A DNA stretch of 8,959 bases from Thiotrichales bacterium. Lineage in GTDB: Bacteria > Pseudomonadota > Gammaproteobacteria > UWMA-0217. Under the pieces are notes generated by a model. It ran no database searches. It was given only the letters and a program-made list of their open reading frames with translations, and was not told where the DNA came from. The stretch covers positions 1-8,959 of the forward strand of contig JANTGD010000127.1 in assembly GCA_024763135.1 (NCBI GenBank), read 5' to 3'. Positions 1 to 6,766 of the stretch are shown here, one piece after another (the stretch's first letter is position 1; each line of letters begins with the position of its first letter). The position numbers and the translations under genes were made by a program.

Positions 1-97
1 GGAAAAACTCGTGGTCACCTTATTGGTGATGAGAGGTTTTTCTGATTTGCCAGGTGCACCAAGAGCTTGCGTGGACTTTTGTGATCCAACTGAGGTT
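1..97 (-). repeat. Inverted repeat copy A, partial MITE-like element
   Basis: Read on the minus strand, these 97 bases match 3426-3522 on the plus strand without gaps. There are three mismatches (94/97). The copy runs off the left window edge, so its true length is unknown. By comparison with copy B it should continue leftward into a right arm and a terminal repeat. Its inner end lies 10 bases past the truD stop codon. It has no open reading frame of its own that looks real. With copy B it brackets the truD-mnmC pair in inverted orientation. Confidence 0.9.
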
Positions 98-106
98 CAA
101 CAACCT
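93..106 (-). other. Small hairpin just after the truD stop
   Basis: AGGTT (93-97) and AACCT (102-106) form a 5-bp stem with a 4-base loop, one base beyond the truD stop codon. No T-tract follows in the truD direction, so it is not a normal intrinsic terminator. A similar short stem (AGGT, CAA, ACCT at 3412-3422) sits at the matching place beside copy B, which suggests that it belongs to the repeat family. Confidence 0.4.
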
Positions 107-107
107 G

Positions 108-1166
108 TTAAGCATAATGCGCCAACTCGCGCAGCAATGCGGTGGCATAGCTACCGGCTGGTAAGGAAAATGAGATCACCACGGTTTGCGTATCTTCCCA
201 AGCATACCGCAGATCCTTCGGCCGCGCGCGCAAGCTACGACGCTCCGCAGTCAAGCCCTGCCTTTGCAGACCCTGAACCCAATCGGCATGTCGGGTCAGG
301 ACGCTCGCTTCAAGTTGCGCGACGGCATCCGCCACTTGCAAGCGTCCGGATTTTCCTGGTAAGGGACCGGTAATGTGGACATCTCCCTGAGTGATGCGAT
401 CGGCATCCTCGGTATTTCCCGGTAAATGTAAAAACAGGCTATGACTGCCATCGAGCATCAGCAAATCTCCGGGCAGGGCCTGTAACCAGTTACCCTGACG
501 CAAGCGTTCGGCAAGCACCTCATTGAATAAATAACTTCGCGCCGCGGACAGCACTAATCCGCGCCTATGCCGATCACGAAATTTTTTTCTCCCTAAGAAA
601 AATCGTTCGGCTTGTGCAAGATTACTGCCCTGCCGACCGAAGCGCTGTTCGCCAAAATAGTTTGGATAACCCTGTCGTTGAATCACTTGGAACGCTGCAT
701 CGAAGCCAGTTTTATCTCCATGGCATTGGCGCAGTACGATTCTGAAGGTATTTCCCTGCAGCGCTCCCCGGCGCAACTTTCGTGTATGCCGACTCGCTTC
801 GAGGAGCTCGAGTTCTGCGGGCCACGCGGCCCCCACCGGGGGATCCTGACGTGCCGGCAAATGGATGCTGAACCACTGCGTGGCAAGCGCGCGTTTATCC
901 TTCAACCCTGCATAGCTCACCTCACGTGGACTGACATTGGCCCAAGTCGCCAACCAATTGGCTGCATCCTGGGTATTAAGTCCACGTTTACGCAGCTTCA
1001 GCCAGAGGTGTTCACCACTGCCCTGTGGTAACACCTTGGGAATTTCAGTGACCACAAAATCGGCCATGTCCGCGCGCAGTACCGCATGTTCGAGCGGCGG
1101 CGAGGGATTTGCGCGGGGCCAATCTGGCAGCGCCATACTCGAAATTTTGGGGTCAGGCTTGGGCAT
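108..1166 (-). CDS. truD: tRNA pseudouridine(13) synthase TruD
   Basis: The 352-residue product converts U13 of tRNA-Glu to pseudouridine in E. coli, and the same role is expected here in the cytoplasm. The family signature AGLKDKRA contains the catalytic aspartate, here D90. Other TruD blocks follow: HTRKLRRG (127-134), NYFGEQRFGRQG (169-180), RSYLFN (210-215) and a C-terminal LPAGSYATALLREL (335-348). Length matches E. coli TruD (about 349). The ATG at 1166 has a GA-rich stretch (AAGAG) about 9 bases upstream. An in-frame ATG at residue 11 (1136) is a possible alternative start. The gene is divergent from mnmC with only 14 bp between start codons. It is on the same strand as ispDF, as in many gammaproteobacteria, but is separated from ispF by cysS, repeats and mnmC. 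Nothing looks broken. Identification is very secure. Confidence 0.97.
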   Translation of the reverse strand: MPKPDPKISSMALPDWPRANPSPPLEHAVLRADMADFVVTEIPKVLPQGSGEHLWLKLRKRGLNTQDAANWLATWANVSPREVSYAGLKDKRALATQWFSIHLPARQDPPVGAAWPAELELLEASRHTRKLRRGALQGNTFRIVLRQCHGDKTGFDAAFQVIQRQGYPNYFGEQRFGRQGSNLAQAERFFLGRKKFRDRHRRGLVLSAARSYLFNEVLAERLRQGNWLQALPGDLLMLDGSHSLFLHLPGNTEDADRITQGDVHITGPLPGKSGRLQVADAVAQLEASVLTRHADWVQGLQRQGLTAERRSLRARPKDLRYAWEDTQTVVISFSLPAGSYATALLRELAHYA

Positions 1167-1180
1167 GAGAAAATGCTCTT
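1167..1180. promoter_or_regulatory. 14-bp divergent spacer with back-to-back ribosome binding sites
   Basis: Only 14 bases separate the ATG of truD (minus) from the ATG of mnmC (plus). The spacer is roughly mirror-symmetric, GAGA-AAATGC-TCTT. It offers GAGA about 10 bases before the mnmC start and AAGAG about 9 bases before the truD start, both weak Shine-Dalgarno matches at workable distances. There is no room for promoters, so each gene's promoter must lie inside the coding sequence of the other. If truD starts at 1136 instead, the gap is 44 bp. Confidence 0.6.
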
Positions 1181-3172
1181 ATGAATAGACAACCACAACT
1201 CCGGCAAACAGGCCAAACGCTTTACAGCGCGCGTTTCGACGATTTCTATGCCGCCAGAGAGAATCCACGTCAAGAAAAACAGTTTGTATTTTGTGAAGGT
1301 AATGCGCTCGGAGAGCGATTTCCCAAAGCGCAGGAGTTTACCATTGCAGAACTGGGCTTTGGCGCTGGCATCGGATTTCTTACGACGCTCCAACTCTGGA
1401 GCAGATTAGCGCCCGCCACTGCCAAGTTGCATTATCTGAGCGTGGAACAGTTTCCCTTAAATCGCACAGAGCTGCGTGCTGCATTACAGGCCTATCCTGA
1501 GCTGTCTCCATTCTCAGACGAACTCCTGCACCACTGGCCTTATGAAATTCCTGGGTTTCATCGAATTCACCTGCCTGCCAGGCAGACCTTTCTCACGCTG
1601 ATTTTCATGCCGGCGCTGGCCGCGCTGCAGCAGCTCTCCGCCTGCGTCGATGCCTGGTTTCTCGATGGATTTGCACCGGCCAAAAATCCCAGCATGTGGC
1701 AGCCCAAGATTTTTCAGGAAATGGCACGTCTGAGCCATGCGCATAGTACCTTCGCAACCTATACCGCTGCTGCACAAGTGCGCCGCGACCTGCAGGCAGC
1801 AGGCTTCGAGGTGCAAAAGACCCGCGGCTATGGTCGCAAGCGAGAACGTTTGATCGGTCGTCTGTCAACCGGGCACTCACCCAAATGGCGACGGCCTGCG
1901 TATAAACCCTGGCTTGCACGACCTGAACTGCCGATCCGGCGTCCTCAGCATGTCGCCATCATTGGCGCAGGCATTGCCGGTTGTGCCACCGCCAATCGAC
2001 TCGCAGCGCGCGGCCTCAGGATTACGCTGTTCGATCGAGGCGGACATCTCGCTGGCGGTACGTCCGCCAATCCTGCTGCCATGATGCACCCGTACCTCAG
2101 CGTCGATGCCAATATCGCCACCCGCCTGTCCAGACAAGGCTACGAATTTACGCTTGCGACTATCAACACACTCGAGGACAACGGCCACCGCAGTGGATTT
2201 CATCCCCTGGGGCTCTTGCGCTTACCCAAGCACCACCAGGATGCAGAACGACAAGCGCAGATCGCGGCCCAGCAAGATTATCCTGTGGAATTTCTGCAAC
2301 TCTGTGCTGCGCACGAAGCGAGCGCGCTGAGCGCTACAGCGACGGAGGAACCCGGCTTGTATTTCCCGGACGGTGGCTGGTTTGAGCTGCCAACCCTGTG
2401 CACGGCACTGGTTGCCGCCTTTCAACCCCACATCGCGTTTCAGCCAAACACTCAGATCACAGCACTCCAACAGGAAAACCAAACCTGGCAGCTTTTGCGT
2501 GAAGACGGTGTTCGCTGTGGACCATTTGACGCCGTGATAATCGCCACTGGCCATGCCAGCGCACAATTTTCGCAAACCAAAGCACTGCAAATCATCCCCA
2601 ACCGCGGCCAGCTCAGCTGCCTGAAAAGTACCTGGAAACCTCACACCGTGGTGACTCGAAATGGCTATATCACACCCACAGCGACAGGCTTTTGTGTGGG
2701 TTCAACCTATGCTGCAAACCGTGAAGATGCTGAGATCACACCGCAGGATAACACCCTCAATCTCGAACGACTGGCAGCCATCGCAACCAACCAGAGTATC
2801 GCACGCGATGCACAAGCAATCCGGGCCTGGGCCGGCATTCGGGCCACGACGTCAGATCGATTGCCACTGGTGGGACCTGTCGCAGCTGCGACACCCTTTC
2901 GTGACCTCTTCAGCTCAAGCCTTAAAGGCGCGCGACGCCGTCCTGATCAAGTGCCGCCCTATTACCCAGGGTTATATCTCATTACAGGGCTTGGATCGCG
3001 CGCATTGACCTATGGGCTGCTCTCCGCCGAGCATCTCGCTGCACTGATATTGACAGAACCACTGCCCATCGAGTATGCACTCTACGAGGCCATCCACCCC
3101 AGCCGCTTACTCGTCAAAGCAATCCAGCGTGGCGAATCCGTCGCTGAGGATTCACCTGACTCTGAGGCATGA
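1181..3172 (+). CDS. mnmC: Bifunctional tRNA U34 modification enzyme MnmC
   Basis: This 663-residue protein matches the two-domain MnmC of E. coli (about 668 residues). The N-terminal half is the SAM-dependent methyltransferase that makes mnm5s2U34. It shows the glycine-rich SAM loop ELGFGAGIGFL (57-67) and the family blocks DAWFLDGFAPAKNPSMW (157-173) and GYGRKRE (216-222). The C-terminal half is the FAD-dependent oxidoreductase that removes the carboxymethyl group from cmnm5s2U34. It begins with the dinucleotide-binding motif VAIIGAGIAGC (258-268) and ends with the typical ITGLGSRALTYG block before the last helices. Substrates in E. coli are tRNA-Glu, -Gln and -Lys, made by MnmE-MnmG. The start at 1181 gives an N-terminus of family length, with FDD at residues 19-21. 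The gene is the only plus-strand one here and is divergent from truD. No terminator is evident after the stop. Confidence 0.96.
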   Translation: MNRQPQLRQTGQTLYSARFDDFYAARENPRQEKQFVFCEGNALGERFPKAQEFTIAELGFGAGIGFLTTLQLWSRLAPATAKLHYLSVEQFPLNRTELRAALQAYPELSPFSDELLHHWPYEIPGFHRIHLPARQTFLTLIFMPALAALQQLSACVDAWFLDGFAPAKNPSMWQPKIFQEMARLSHAHSTFATYTAAAQVRRDLQAAGFEVQKTRGYGRKRERLIGRLSTGHSPKWRRPAYKPWLARPELPIRRPQHVAIIGAGIAGCATANRLAARGLRITLFDRGGHLAGGTSANPAAMMHPYLSVDANIATRLSRQGYEFTLATINTLEDNGHRSGFHPLGLLRLPKHHQDAERQAQIAAQQDYPVEFLQLCAAHEASALSATATEEPGLYFPDGGWFELPTLCTALVAAFQPHIAFQPNTQITALQQENQTWQLLREDGVRCGPFDAVIIATGHASAQFSQTKALQIIPNRGQLSCLKSTWKPHTVVTRNGYITPTATGFCVGSTYAANREDAEITPQDNTLNLERLAAIATNQSIARDAQAIRAWAGIRATTSDRLPLVGPVAAATPFRDLFSSSLKGARRRPDQVPPYYPGLYLITGLGSRALTYGLLSAEHLAALILTEPLPIEYALYEAIHPSRLLVKAIQRGESVAEDSPDSEA

Positions 3173-3331
3173 GGTAAATCCCCTGGCACGGCCATGTGGC
3201 ACCACTCAACGATGTAATCGAAAGATTGTGCTACCCACTTCAGCTCAGACCCCCTGAACAAAGGCACGATCGGCACGTACTAATCGGTCAGACAGATCAC
3301 CAATTGATTTTTCGAGTGCAATAAATATTAA
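3173..3331. other. Non-coding stretch after mnmC
   Basis: No credible gene, tRNA or intrinsic terminator is visible. There are short direct repeats (GGCAC repeated within 20-25 bases) and an AT-rich patch at 3320-3331 just before the repeat cluster. mnmC therefore seems to lack its own strong terminator unless the downstream hairpin elements serve. Confidence 0.5.
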
Positions 3332-3415
3332 ACCTAGTACACCGCCAAGCCCTTGGCGCACCTGGCAAACCAATTGCTTACGCGTCTTTTTCGCGCCCAA
3401 CTGCGGAATCTAGGT
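3332..3415 (+). repeat. Short element L, shortened relative of element B
   Basis: This 84-bp unit is bounded by ACCTAG (3332-3337) and CTAGGT (3410-3415). Its left part (3346-3372) matches the left arm of element B (3454-3480) at 24/27. Its right part (3377-3406) matches the right arm of B (3545-3574) at 28/30. The middle of B is missing, so L looks like an internally deleted relative. It contains a tight hairpin, CGCCAAG-CC-CTTGGCG (3344-3359 region). It ends three bases before element B begins. Confidence 0.7.
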
Positions 3416-3418
3416 CAA

Positions 3419-3583
3419 ACCTAAAAACCTCAGTTGGATCACAAAAATCCACGCAAGCTCTTGGTGCACCTGGCAAATCAGAAAACCCTCTCATCACCAA
3501 TAAGGTGACCAGGAGTTTTTCCGATTCACCATGCACACCAATATCTTACGCGTCTTTTTTGCGCCCAACTGAGGTTTTTAGGT
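3419..3583 (+). mobile_element. Element B: 165-bp MITE-like unit with perfect 19-bp terminal inverted repeats
   Basis: The ends ACCTAAAAACCTCAGTTGG (3419-3437) and CCAACTGAGGTTTTTAGGT (3565-3583) are exact reverse complements. The arms stay partly complementary all the way inward. For example, 3476-3498 pairs largely with 3504-3526 around a 5-base AATAA loop. The whole unit could therefore fold as one long imperfect hairpin. It encodes no protein. Bases 3426-3522 are the same sequence as copy A at the window start, inverted. This form, small, non-coding, with terminal inverted repeats and more than one copy, fits a miniature inverted-repeat transposable element or a BIME-like repeat. No target duplication is obvious, because L abuts its left end. 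Confidence 0.75.
3426..3522 (+). repeat. Inverted repeat copy B (partner of 1-97)
   Basis: This is the part of element B that matches the window's first 97 bases in inverted orientation with three substitutions and no gaps. The segment between the copies, 98-3425, holds truD and mnmC. Recombination between the copies would invert that segment. Confidence 0.9.
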
Positions 3584-3630
3584 TAAAGGGAAGGAACTAC
3601 TCAGCGGGTTGTTAAAAAATTGAAGCCGCC

Positions 3631-3679
3631 GCTCAGATTGCCCCTGAAATACACCCGATCAAAGCGAAAAATGTGAGTT
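3631..3679 (-). repeat. Q copy of a 49-bp two-hairpin repeat
   Basis: On the minus strand this matches 8657-8705 (plus) at 43/49, and all six differences are transitions. It can form two stem-loops, 3652-3666 and 3632-3648. Several pairs that are Watson-Crick in the other copy are G-U here. It lies on the cysS sense strand, about 315 bases beyond the cysS stop. Confidence 0.75.
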
Positions 3680-3785
3680 GACACCTATCAATGACCATTT
3701 TTTAACGCAGAGCTGGCGCATTTTAGGCAGCTTTGATTAATTCTGGCACGAGCAGATTGTGGTGAAAAATCGTCCAGTTCAAGGC

Positions 3786-3824
3786 GCGGATCGCAGGTAA
3801 TCGCTGGCTATTGCGAGAATCCGC
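3786..3824. other. Strong bulged hairpin
   Basis: GCGGAT-CGCA (3786-3795) pairs with TGCG (3812-3815) and ATCCGC (3819-3824), with a three-base bulge between the two stem halves and a 16-base loop. Neither side has a T-tract, so it is not an obvious terminator. It may be part of a larger dispersed repeat. Confidence 0.45.
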
Positions 3825-3992
3825 AACGCAGACGTGGGCGATTTTGCGCCGCAAGATGCCGTGTTACGTATTGATCAGAACTGCCTTTAGAGGTGAGCTG
3901 GGTCGTTACTAAGAGATGACAATACACCTCAAATTATGCATAAACCGCGTGTCCACTGTACTTTTCGACCATAAAACGAGCGGACTGGCAGG

Positions 3993-5378
3993 TTACCCTT
4001 CGCGCTTCCAGGTTGTTCCTTGAGGACTGTCTTCAAGAAGAATGCCTTGCGCTGCCAATTCATCGCGAATCGCATCGGCCCGGGCAAAATCTTTGGCTTT
4101 TCGCGCTGCCAGTCGCTCCGCAATCTTGGTCTCGATCTCCTGATCAGAAAGCCCAGCGGTTTGTTCGGGTTGCCAGCGAAACCAAGTCTGCGGATCCGCA
4201 TAGAGCACCCCCATGAGGTGACCTGACGCAAGCAAGCGGCTTTTTAACAGGGCGCGTTCGGTCGGATCGCTCGCTTTATTGAGTGCATGAGCCAGCTCGT
4301 GCAGTCGCGCGATTGCCACTGGTGTATTGAGATCGTCCTCGAGCGCCGCGAGAAACGCCTCGTCGGGGTCAACCTGTTCGTCCACCGGCACATCCTGAGC
4401 ACTTAACAAGGCATTATAAAGGCTATCGAGCGCCGCCTTGGCCTGCTGCAAGTTTTCTTCGGACCAATCGAGCGGGGAACGGTAGTGGCCGGACAATAGG
4501 GCAAAACGCACCGCCTCACCGGGTGCCACTTTAAGCACTTCGCGCAGAGTGAAAAAATTGCCTTCCGATTTAGACATTTTGTCACCATGCACGGTGATAT
4601 AGCCATTGTGCATCCAATACCTTACAAAGTGCTTACCTCCATGCGCGCATTTGCTTTGGGCCCGCTCGTTCTCGTGGTGAGGAAAAATGAGATCCCGACC
4701 TCCCCCATGAATATCGATTGTCTCACCCAGATGCGTTTCAATCATTGTCGAGCACTCCAGGTGCCAACCGGGACGCCCCACGCCCCAGGGACTTTCCCAA
4801 CCGGGCAACGTCTCGTCGGAAGGTTTCCAGAGCACAAAATCGGCAGGATGCCGTTTATAATCACCAACCTCGACGCGGGCACCGGCTTGCATGTCCTGCA
4901 GGTCACGATGAGACAATGCACCATAATCCGGCATGGATGTAACATCGAAAAGGACATGCCCCTGGGTTTCATAGGCATGGCCGCTGTCCAATAGCTCCTG
5001 GATCATATGCTGCATCTGCGCGATATGTTCAGTGGCGCGCGGTTCGATGGTCGGTGGCAAGGTATTGAGCTGCGCGATATCTTCATGATATGCGGCAATA
5101 TAACGATCGGTGAGCGCCCGTATCGTTTCGTGATTTTCGCGCGCAGCCTGATTTATCTTATCGTCCACATCAGTAATATTTCGCGCATAGACCACCTTAG
5201 GGTACAGATAGCGCAATAAGCGGAACAATGTATCGAACACCACAATCGGCCGCGCGTTCCCAATATGGATATAGTTGTACACGGTCGGCCCGCAGACATA
5301 CATTGTCACACGCTCTGGATCCCCGGGTTTAAAAACTTCTTTTTGTCCAGATTGTGTATTATAAATTTTTAGTGTCAT
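3993..5378 (-). CDS. cysS: Cysteinyl-tRNA synthetase
   Basis: This 461-residue class I aminoacyl-tRNA synthetase attaches cysteine to tRNA-Cys in the cytoplasm. E. coli CysRS has the same length. The ATP-binding HIGN motif is at 38-41 and KMSKS at 267-271. The zinc site that recognises the cysteine thiol is complete: C29, C209, H234 and E238 by alignment with the E. coli residues. The WHLECSTM and HGGGRDLIFPHHENE blocks are intact. The C-terminal DALR-like anticodon-binding region ends in KDFARADAIRDELAAQGILLED, the usual finish. The ATG at 5378 fits the family N-terminus (LKIYNT). No good Shine-Dalgarno is visible, only an A-rich stretch. It follows ispF on the same strand after 61 bp with no clear promoter or terminator between, so co-transcription with ispDF is likely. 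Confidence 0.97.
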   Translation of the reverse strand: MTLKIYNTQSGQKEVFKPGDPERVTMYVCGPTVYNYIHIGNARPIVVFDTLFRLLRYLYPKVVYARNITDVDDKINQAARENHETIRALTDRYIAAYHEDIAQLNTLPPTIEPRATEHIAQMQHMIQELLDSGHAYETQGHVLFDVTSMPDYGALSHRDLQDMQAGARVEVGDYKRHPADFVLWKPSDETLPGWESPWGVGRPGWHLECSTMIETHLGETIDIHGGGRDLIFPHHENERAQSKCAHGGKHFVRYWMHNGYITVHGDKMSKSEGNFFTLREVLKVAPGEAVRFALLSGHYRSPLDWSEENLQQAKAALDSLYNALLSAQDVPVDEQVDPDEAFLAALEDDLNTPVAIARLHELAHALNKASDPTERALLKSRLLASGHLMGVLYADPQTWFRWQPEQTAGLSDQEIETKIAERLAARKAKDFARADAIRDELAAQGILLEDSPQGTTWKREG

Positions 5379-5382
5379 GGTT

Positions 5383-5400
5383 TTTTCGAATCATCGAAGC
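5383..5400. other. Short inverted repeat in the ispF-cysS gap
   Basis: On the minus strand TTCGA and TCGAA form a 5-bp stem around TGAT, followed by an A-rich run that leads into the cysS start codon. It is too weak to call a terminator. It could influence cysS ribosome loading, which otherwise lacks a clear Shine-Dalgarno. Confidence 0.25.
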
Positions 5401-5439
5401 GTTAGGTAAATTGGTTGCAGCGCCCTGTTTGCGTGTCAG

Positions 5440-5925
5440 TCAGCGATCACCTGAGCCATGGATCAGAGCCACGGCATGCACGGCAATGCCCTCGCCACGG
5501 CCGGTAAAGCCCAGTTTCTCGGTGGTCGTCGCCTTGACATTGACCGCGCCCGAAAAGCCAATCAGTTCATCCAGATTTTGCTGCATGCGATCGATATGCG
5601 CCCCCATGCGTGGGGCTTGCGCAACAATCGTCGCATCGATATTACAAACTTGGTAACCCAGGGTTGTGAGTTGTTGCAGTACATCGCGCAGAAGGATTGT
5701 GCTATCGATCCCCGAAAAACTCGGATCATTGTCTGGAAAATGCCGCCCAATGTCCCCCAGGCAAGCTGCGCCGAGTAATGCGTCGCAGATCGCATGTATC
5801 AGCACATCACCGTCCGAATGCGCTTTGAAGCGTTGCGTAAAGGGAATTTTGACACCACCAAGTACCAGATAATCACCAGGTTCGAAGCGATGCACGTCAA
5901 AGCCGTGACCCACGCGCATGGTCAT
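5440..5925 (-). CDS. ispF: 2-C-methyl-D-erythritol 2,4-cyclodiphosphate synthase IspF
   Basis: IspF carries out the fifth step of the MEP isoprenoid pathway, cyclising CDP-ME 2-phosphate to MEcPP with release of CMP. It works as a cytoplasmic homotrimer. The product is 161 residues (E. coli 159). The zinc ligands are visible as D10 and H12 in GHGFDVHRF and H44 in AHSDGDVLIH. The family signature KATTTEKLGFTGRGEGIA is at 131-148. The first ATG overlaps the ispD stop as ATGA, implying translational coupling. A second ATG two codons later (5919) gives MRVGHGFDVH, which matches the usual IspF N-terminus better and has GGA about 9 bases upstream. It may be the true start. Confidence 0.97.
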   Translation of the reverse strand: MTMRVGHGFDVHRFEPGDYLVLGGVKIPFTQRFKAHSDGDVLIHAICDALLGAACLGDIGRHFPDNDPSFSGIDSTILLRDVLQQLTTLGYQVCNIDATIVAQAPRMGAHIDRMQQNLDELIGFSGAVNVKATTTEKLGFTGRGEGIAVHAVALIHGSGDR

Positions 5926-6644
5926 TGTTCCGCATACTCCTGCTCAAGAAAAAGGCGGGCCAACTGCAAATCTTCCGGTTGGGTAATTTTGATATTGTCC
6001 ATGCGCCCTTCCACTAACAAGGGTCGGTAGCCCAGACGTTCTAAGGCGCTGGCCTCATCGGTAATCAATTCGGGGTGTTCCAGCCCTTCTTCCAACGCTC
6101 GATGCAGCAGTTCCGCACGAAACATCTGTGGCGTCAGCGCGTGCCAAAGCTGATGTCTATCGACGGTCTGAATCACCTGCGCAGTTTCGTCCGAACGTTT
6201 CATCGTATCGCGCACCCGTGCTGCCAGAAGACCCCCGCAAGGATGAGTCGACAAGGTATTGATCAGGCGCTTGATGTCCGATCGTCTGACACAAGGCCGC
6301 GCGGCATCATGGACCAAGAACCATGCCGCTGGTACTTGTAATGTTTGCTCTAAATGACGCACGGCATTGAAAACTGAATGCGGTCGTTCGCGCCCCCCGG
6401 TTACCTGCACAATCGGTTTCTTCAATTGTAACGACATCGTTGGCCACCAGGTATCCTGAGCCGAAATAACCACCGCAATCCCAGCGATTTCGGGTACAGC
6501 AGCCAATTTCTTCAGCGTATGCAGCAAAACAGGTTCTCCGAGCAGCTCAAGATACTGTTTCGGACATGCCGTTTGCATCCGCTTGCCGATGCCGGCAGCT
6601 GGCACGATGGCCCACACGGGTTGTTTATGCATCGGTAATTTCAA
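5922..6644 (-). CDS. ispD: 2-C-methyl-D-erythritol 4-phosphate cytidylyltransferase IspD
   Basis: IspD is the third enzyme of the MEP pathway, joining CTP and MEP to give CDP-ME. The CTP-binding loop is PAAGIGKRMQTACPKQY (15-31), with the conserved arginine and lysine. GGRERPHSVFNAV (83-95), VHDAARPCV (111-119), VRDTMKR (144-150) and DNIKITQPEDL (216-226) are the other family blocks. The longest frame begins with TTG at 6644. An in-frame ATG four codons later at 6632 gives MHKQPVWAIVPAAG, close to the usual distance to the CTP loop, so I prefer 6632. Neither has a clear Shine-Dalgarno. It overlaps ispF by four bases and follows ftsB by about 120 bp, a gap that holds a 34-bp perfect palindrome. 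Confidence 0.96.
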   Translation of the reverse strand: MKLPMHKQPVWAIVPAAGIGKRMQTACPKQYLELLGEPVLLHTLKKLAAVPEIAGIAVVISAQDTWWPTMSLQLKKPIVQVTGGRERPHSVFNAVRHLEQTLQVPAAWFLVHDAARPCVRRSDIKRLINTLSTHPCGGLLAARVRDTMKRSDETAQVIQTVDRHQLWHALTPQMFRAELLHRALEEGLEHPELITDEASALERLGYRPLLVEGRMDNIKITQPEDLQLARLFLEQEYAEQ

Positions 6645-6732
6645 AGTCGCATGACCGCACAGGGCGAGACCGGCAGATGTTAATCAAAAATCAGCAGAAT
6701 CGCGAGCAGCCGGGAGAGCGGTGTAATGACCC

Positions 6733-6766
6733 AGTACATCGTCCAGTTTAAACTGGACGATGTACT
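6733..6766. repeat. 34-bp perfect palindrome overlapping the ftsB stop
   Basis: The half AGTACATCGTCCAGTTT (6733-6749) is followed immediately by its exact reverse complement (6750-6766). The right end overlaps the first two bases (on the plus strand) of the ftsB stop codon at 6765-6767. In RNA it would make a stem of about 15 bp with a 4-base loop. No T-tract follows on either strand, so it is not a standard terminator. A decayed copy of one half plus the centre is at 8847-8871 (22/25). Confidence 0.9.

Larger units (their letters stand above)
3584..3992. other. Non-coding, structured stretch downstream of cysS
   Basis: All six frames are broken by stops and I recognise no protein. The stretch holds the Q copy of the 49-bp repeat (3631-3679) and a strong hairpin (3786-3824). 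It has no clear intrinsic terminator for cysS, whose stop is at 3993-3995. The sequence has the feel of a dispersed non-coding repeat or a decayed insertion-sequence end, but I could not identify a family. Confidence 0.5.

Noticed and set aside
11..373. Open frame on the plus strand across copy A and the truD 3' end
   Set aside because: It is antisense to a secure gene and resembles no protein. The frame is a shadow of truD codon bias.
612..1031. 139-codon plus-strand frame inside truD
   Set aside because: It lies wholly antisense to conserved TruD motifs and has no recognisable domain or ribosome binding site.
3332..3583. CRISPR array
   Set aside because: The repeats are few, inverted and of unequal spacing, with no regular spacers and no cas genes in the window.
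4587..4994. 135-codon plus-strand frame inside cysS
   Set aside because: It is antisense to conserved CysRS blocks, including the zinc-site region. No supporting features were seen.
6733..6766. Intrinsic terminator for ftsB
   Set aside because: The stem is strong, but neither strand has a T-tract after it, so I list it as a palindromic repeat.
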